Shown one piece after another: positions 34,384 through 37,318 of a stretch of 37,318 nt of DNA. The translations under genes and the position numbers were made by a program. How positions within the stretch are numbered: position 1 is the stretch's first letter; the number at the start of each line of letters is the position of its first letter. The stretch is from Hungatella sp. (lineage in GTDB: Bacteria; Bacillota; Clostridia; Lachnospirales; Lachnospiraceae). The stretch covers positions 1-37,318 of the forward strand of contig JAAWHK010000016.1 of assembly GCA_022795805.1 (NCBI GenBank). The letters run 5' to 3'. A model generated the notes under the pieces. The model did not search any database, had not been told where the DNA came from, and saw only the letters and a list, made by a program, of their open reading frames with translations.

Positions 34384-35295
34384 TTAATACAGCGGAACCA
34401 CAGCTCCCTCGTAGGTGGTTTCAATAAACGCCTTCACCTCATCGCTCTCCAGCGCCTCAATCAGCGCCTTGATCGCCTCTTCGTTCTCCCTGCCCTCCTG
34501 CACCGCAATCACGTTGCCGTAGGTGGTGGCGGCGATGGACTGGGAGTCCTCCACAGCCAGGGCGTCGGACACTTTGAATCCGGCGTCAATGGCATAGTTT
34601 CCGTTAATGACAGCCACATCCACGTCGTCAATGGATCTGGGGATCTGGGCAGCCTCAACCTCGTACAGTTTGATATTCTTGGGATTCTCCACAATGTCGT
34701 TCTTGGTGGCGGTAAGCCCTGCGCCTTCCTTCAGCTTAATAAGACCCTGAGCCTCAAGAAGCAGAAGGGCTCTGGCCTCGTTGCTGGTGTCGTTGGGAAC
34801 CGCTACCGTGGCGCCGTCGGCCAGCTCCTCCAAAGATTTGGTCTTCCCGGCGTAGATGCCGAAGGGCTCATAGTGGATGGAAGCCGCGGATACCAGCTTG
34901 GTGCCGTTCTCCTCATTGAAGGACTCCAGGTAGGGAAGATGCTGGAAATAGTTGGCATCCAGATCCCCCGACTCCAGGGCCAGGTTGGGCTGAATATAGT
35001 CGACATACTCCTTGATGTCCAGCTCATACCCTTTGGCGGCCAGAACATCCCCTGCCGCTCTCAGAATCTCCGCGTGGGGCGCCGGGCTGGCGCCGATGAT
35101 AATCTTCTTCACTTCCCCTGAGGCCGCCGGCGCCGTATTGGTCACCTCTTTTGTCTCCGCCTGGGCCGCCGTGGTCTCCCCGCCGGCCGCCGTGGTCTGA
35201 GCCGCTGTAGTCTCAGTCTTTCCGTTTCCTGAACAGCCTGTGAGACTTCCCGTCAGCAGCGCCGCGGCTGCCAGCACACATATTGTTTTTCTCAT
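34384..35295 (-). CDS. metQ: Methionine-binding lipoprotein MetQ (NlpA family)
   Basis: 303 residues. Lipoprotein signal with C21 in LTGSLTGCSGN, then a Thr/Ala-rich linker, and the NlpA-family domain beginning IIIGASPAPHAEILRAAGDVLAAKGYELDIKEYVDYIQPN. Other marks are DANYFQHLPYLESFN, IAVPNDTSNEARALLLL-like (here VAVPNDTSNEARALLLLEAQGLI) and the C-terminus EAIKALIEALESDEVKAFIE. It captures methionine outside the membrane for MetNI. Third gene of the importer operon, 100 bp after metI. Confidence 0.95.
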   Translation of the reverse strand: MRKTICVLAAAALLTGSLTGCSGNGKTETTAAQTTAAGGETTAAQAETKEVTNTAPAASGEVKKIIIGASPAPHAEILRAAGDVLAAKGYELDIKEYVDYIQPNLALESGDLDANYFQHLPYLESFNEENGTKLVSAASIHYEPFGIYAGKTKSLEELADGATVAVPNDTSNEARALLLLEAQGLIKLKEGAGLTATKNDIVENPKNIKLYEVEAAQIPRSIDDVDVAVINGNYAIDAGFKVSDALAVEDSQSIAATTYGNVIAVQEGRENEEAIKALIEALESDEVKAFIETTYEGAVVPLY

Positions 35296-35395
35296 AATCG
35301 TTCTCTCCTCTTTTTTATATTTATTACAAAAGCATTATAGCCTTTATAATCTCTCCGCTTCCGGGGCGAATCCTTTCCGTCTGAGCTTAATGCAT

Positions 35396-36061
35396 TCAGC
35401 GTATCCGTTTATCCCCTTTTCTGGACATCCGCATGCCCGCTTCCTGGATGATCTGCACCATCACCACCAGAAGCACCACGGACACCCACATGAGCCCCGC
35501 CTCATACCGATAGTAGCCGTAGTTGATGGCAATGGCTCCCACGCCGCCTCCGCCTACAAACCCTGCCATGGCGGAGTAGCTTAAAATGGTGGTGACCGCC
35601 AGGGCCCCGCCCACCAGAAGGGACGGCCGGCACTCCGGCAGAAGCACTTTCCATATGATCTGCCAGTCCGAAGCCCCCATGGACTTGGCGGCCTCGATGA
35701 CGCCGCCGTCAATCTCACGCAGGGAGGACTCCACCACCCTGGCCACATAGGGGCCTGCCGCGATGGTCAGGGGAATCACCATGGCCGGGGAGCCGATGCG
35801 GGTTCCGATGACCATCTTTGACAGGGGCAGGACAATGAACAAAAGAATCAGAAAGGGCACGGACCGAAGCAGGTTGATCACCGTACCCAGCACCTTCTGC
35901 AGCACGGGCATGGGGTGGATGCCGTCGGTGTCCGTGACGACCAGAACGATCCCAAGGGGAAGTCCGATCACATAGGCAAACAGGGAGGACAGAAACACCA
36001 TGTAAAAAGTCTCCCAGATACCCGTCTTCAACATCTGTATAGTCGCCGGATCAAATGTCAT
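35396..36061 (-). CDS. metI: Methionine ABC transporter permease MetI
   Basis: 221 residues with five membrane segments. The N-terminus TGIWETFYMVFLSSLFAYVIGLPLGIVLVVT and the EAA-type coupling loop AAKSMGASDWQIIWKVLLPECRPSLL match MetI. Two copies form the methionine channel. Its ATG lies inside the metN 3' end (11-bp overlap), so translation is coupled. Confidence 0.96.
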   Translation of the reverse strand: MTFDPATIQMLKTGIWETFYMVFLSSLFAYVIGLPLGIVLVVTDTDGIHPMPVLQKVLGTVINLLRSVPFLILLFIVLPLSKMVIGTRIGSPAMVIPLTIAAGPYVARVVESSLREIDGGVIEAAKSMGASDWQIIWKVLLPECRPSLLVGGALAVTTILSYSAMAGFVGGGGVGAIAINYGYYRYEAGLMWVSVVLLVVMVQIIQEAGMRMSRKGDKRIR

Positions 36062-37064
36062 CTCCCGTTACCTCCTCATATGGAATCTTAACTGTCTCTA
36101 AATAGTGGAGAGCCCTGGCAGCCTCCGCCTCATCGTCGGGAAGCTGGACAATCATCTGCCCCATGGCCTTCCCGCCCACGTCCCTGGTCTGGGCGTACAT
36201 GATGTTCACCGCGGTCTTGCACGCCAGCACCATGTTGGAGATCACCGGTTCTGTGGACTCCCTGCCGTCGAAGATGATCCGTATCTGCCTGGAATTGCCG
36301 AAATTCACCTGTCTGGCAGCGTCTCCCAGAATCAGCTGACGGCCGATTTTTGACTTGGGCTCCGAAAAAATATCGGACACCCTTCCCACCTCCGCGATAT
36401 GGCTCTGATCGATGATCGCCACCCTGTCGCAGATGGCCTCGATCACCGCCATCTCGTGGGTGATCACGATCACCGTAACCCCCAGGTCTTTGTTGATCTC
36501 CTTCAAAAGCCCCAGAATGGACTTGGTGGTGTTGGGGTCCAGGGCGCTGGTGGCCTCGTCGCACAGGATAACCTTGGGATTGGTGGCCAGGGCTCTGGCG
36601 ATGGCCACTCTCTGCTTCTGTCCTCCCGACAGCTGAGCCGGGTAAGCCCCCGCCTTGTCCTCCAGGCCCACGGTCCTCAAAAGCTCCATGGCCCTGGTCC
36701 TGGCCTGTGCCCCCGGCGTGCCTGCAAGCTCCAGGGGAAAGCACACGTTGCGCAGCACGGTTCTCTGGGCCAGAAGGTTAAACTGCTGAAAGATCATCCC
36801 CATGGCCTGCCGGGTTTTCCTCAGCTCCGGCGAAGTCATCTTCCCCAGGCTTTTCCCCTCAAACAGCACGTCCCCCTCTGTGGGAACCTCAAGAAAATTG
36901 ATGCAGCGGACCAAAGTACTCTTTCCGGCACCGCTCAGGCCGATGATGCCGAAGATTTCGCCCTGGCAGATGTCCAGATTGATGTCGCCCAGGGCCCGGA
37001 CTTTTCCCTCCGTCGTCTGAAATTCTTTTCCCAGATGTGATATCTGGATAATCGGCTGCTCCAT
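36051..37064 (-). CDS. metN: Methionine ABC transporter ATPase MetN
   Basis: 337 residues from the ATG at 37064, which has GGAGG five bases upstream; a TTG four codons earlier overlaps that site and is unlikely. Walker A GLSGAGKST (42-50), Q-loop, signature LSGGQKQR (145-152), Walker B VILCDE (165-170), H-loop in VIVITHEMAVIEA. The C-terminal NIL domain (about 265-337), which binds methionine and inhibits transport when internal methionine is high, is present. First structural gene of metNIQ, directly after a terminator and a Met-rich leader ORF. Confidence 0.97.
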   Translation of the reverse strand: MEQPIIQISHLGKEFQTTEGKVRALGDINLDICQGEIFGIIGLSGAGKSTLVRCINFLEVPTEGDVLFEGKSLGKMTSPELRKTRQAMGMIFQQFNLLAQRTVLRNVCFPLELAGTPGAQARTRAMELLRTVGLEDKAGAYPAQLSGGQKQRVAIARALATNPKVILCDEATSALDPNTTKSILGLLKEINKDLGVTVIVITHEMAVIEAICDRVAIIDQSHIAEVGRVSDIFSEPKSKIGRQLILGDAARQVNFGNSRQIRIIFDGRESTEPVISNMVLACKTAVNIMYAQTRDVGGKAMGQMIVQLPDDEAEAARALHYLETVKIPYEEVTGDDI

Positions 37065-37085
37065 AGTATCCTCCAATCTCCTACG

Positions 37086-37118
37086 AAAAAAAGCCGTAAG
37101 TCCTATAGACCTACGGCT
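37086..37118 (-). terminator. Attenuator terminator in the metNIQ leader
   Basis: An 11-bp stem with one G-U (5' arm 37108-37118, AGCCGTAGGTC; 3' arm 37092-37102, GACTTACGGCT) and a 5-nt TATAG loop, followed by seven T on the minus strand (37086-37092). It ends 22 bp before the metN ATG, downstream of the Met-rich ORF, so it must be read through for importer expression. Being inside the operon leader, it is best explained as a regulated terminator. Confidence 0.9.
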
Positions 37119-37140
37119 GACATTTCACTGCTCAGACAAA

Positions 37141-37169
37141 ATACCTTCCGGTATGTTCACCGGGGGTAT
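37141..37169 (-). promoter_or_regulatory. Hairpin spanning the leader ORF stop codon
   Basis: Ten pairs in two blocks (ATACC/GGTAT and CCGGT/ACCGG) separated by a small internal loop, with a 6-nt loop. The leader stop TGA (37157-37159) lies at the top of this hairpin, so a ribosome finishing the peptide would melt it. Its last bases are followed by TTTTG. Confidence 0.65.
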
Positions 37170-37306
37170 GTTCTCTGCAAGGTAAGCTCTGTCGTCCCTA
37201 CAAGACCTTCAAATCCACTGAATTGTACGCACATGAACATACGGCACATGACCATCATGCCGTCTGCCATACACATATGCATCATCATGGACTTTGAATT
37301 GTACAT
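37157..37306 (-). CDS. Met/Cys-rich leader peptide of metNIQ
   Basis: A 49-codon ORF upstream of metN. GGAGGAG lies five bases before its ATG, at the very edge of the window, and it ends in TGA at 37157. It carries 11 Met and 3 Cys; residues 7-25 read MMMHMCMADGMMVMCRMFM, ten Met in nineteen. The remaining 24 residues are ordinary (ending QRTYPR). It is followed after 38 nt by an intrinsic terminator and then the methionine importer. I infer a regulatory leader peptide whose translation rate reports methionyl-tRNA, and perhaps cysteinyl-tRNA, supply. The frame stays open upstream to the window edge, so a longer ORF cannot be fully excluded; a metal-binding micro-protein is the main alternative. 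Confidence 0.75.
   Translation of the reverse strand: MYNSKSMMMHMCMADGMMVMCRMFMCVQFSGFEGLVGTTELTLQRTYPR
37241..37263 (-). promoter_or_regulatory. Leader hairpin inside the Met cluster (1:2 pairing)
   Basis: ACGG pairs with CCGT and CATGA with TCATG around a 3-nt loop, with a 2-nt bulge. The 5' arm covers codons 15-18 and the 3' arm covers codons 19-22 of the leader peptide. Its ACGGC and GCCGTA cores are the same words that form the downstream terminator stem, which makes alternative pairings possible. Confidence 0.6.
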
Positions 37307-37318
37307 TGCAGCTCCTCC

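Noticed and set aside
37077-37318. SAM riboswitch (S-box) or methionine T-box in the metNIQ leader
   Set aside because: I looked for the conserved S-box core (CTTATCNAGAG-like, then GGNNGAGGGA) and the T-box TGGNACCGCG word and found neither on the minus strand. A site further upstream, outside the window, remains possible.

Overview
The window looks like chromosome from a Gram-positive anaerobe of the Clostridia, most likely a Lachnospiraceae member (Enterocloster/Lachnoclostridium type). This is inferred from moderately high GC, strong GGAGG ribosome sites, sigma-A-type promoters, a tRNA without encoded CCA, and the gene set: lactose/cellobiose-family PTS, RpiR regulators, RecU, YqeG, NrdR, YlmC/YmxH, a SWIM-SNF2 helicase and DUF1266 lipoproteins. 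No phage, transposon, CRISPR or resistance genes were seen. Almost everything is on the minus strand; the plus strand carries a partial gene at the left edge, tRNA-Val and an alpha-galactosidase.

Layout. 1-345: end of an unrecognised gene. 531-9361: a beta-glucoside module (6-phospho-beta-glucosidase, PTS IIB, IIC, IIA, then an aldo/keto reductase with its own promoter), preceded by two RpiR-family regulators and a soluble hybrid histidine kinase. 9584-9656: tRNA-Val(GAC). 9744-13096: a tight four-gene operon (DUF819 transporter, TSCPD protein, cysteine-desulfidase-like UPF0597 protein, cysteine-rich Crp/Fnr regulator) that I read as a cyst(e)ine uptake and breakdown unit. 13233-16164: an acetyltransferase divergent from a GH36 alpha-galactosidase. 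16331-19130: BioY, a histidine phosphatase, a Cof-type HAD phosphatase and a C26 amidotransferase-type peptidase. 19281-20816: a tat operon (TatB-like, TatA, TatC). 20916-27681: argS, SWIM-SNF2 helicase, membrane-anchored lipase-like protein, recU. 27803-30588: two tandem paralogous DUF1266 lipoproteins. 30714-34222: efp, aroK, aroE, yqeG, nrdR, ylmC/ymxH. 34384-37064: the methionine ABC importer metN-metI-metQ.

The most striking object is at the right edge (37086-37318). Between a GGAGGAG ribosome site and metN lies a 49-codon ORF with 11 Met and 3 Cys, ten of the Met packed into residues 7-25. It is followed by an intrinsic terminator just upstream of metN. The core of that terminator stem (GCCGTA / TACGGC) is repeated inside the Met cluster, so mutually exclusive pairings can be drawn. 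This is the layout expected of a ribosome-stalling transcription attenuator sensing methionyl-tRNA (perhaps also cysteinyl-tRNA). No S-box or T-box hallmark is visible there. I know of no described methionine leader-peptide attenuator in this group; that statement is from memory, not from a search.
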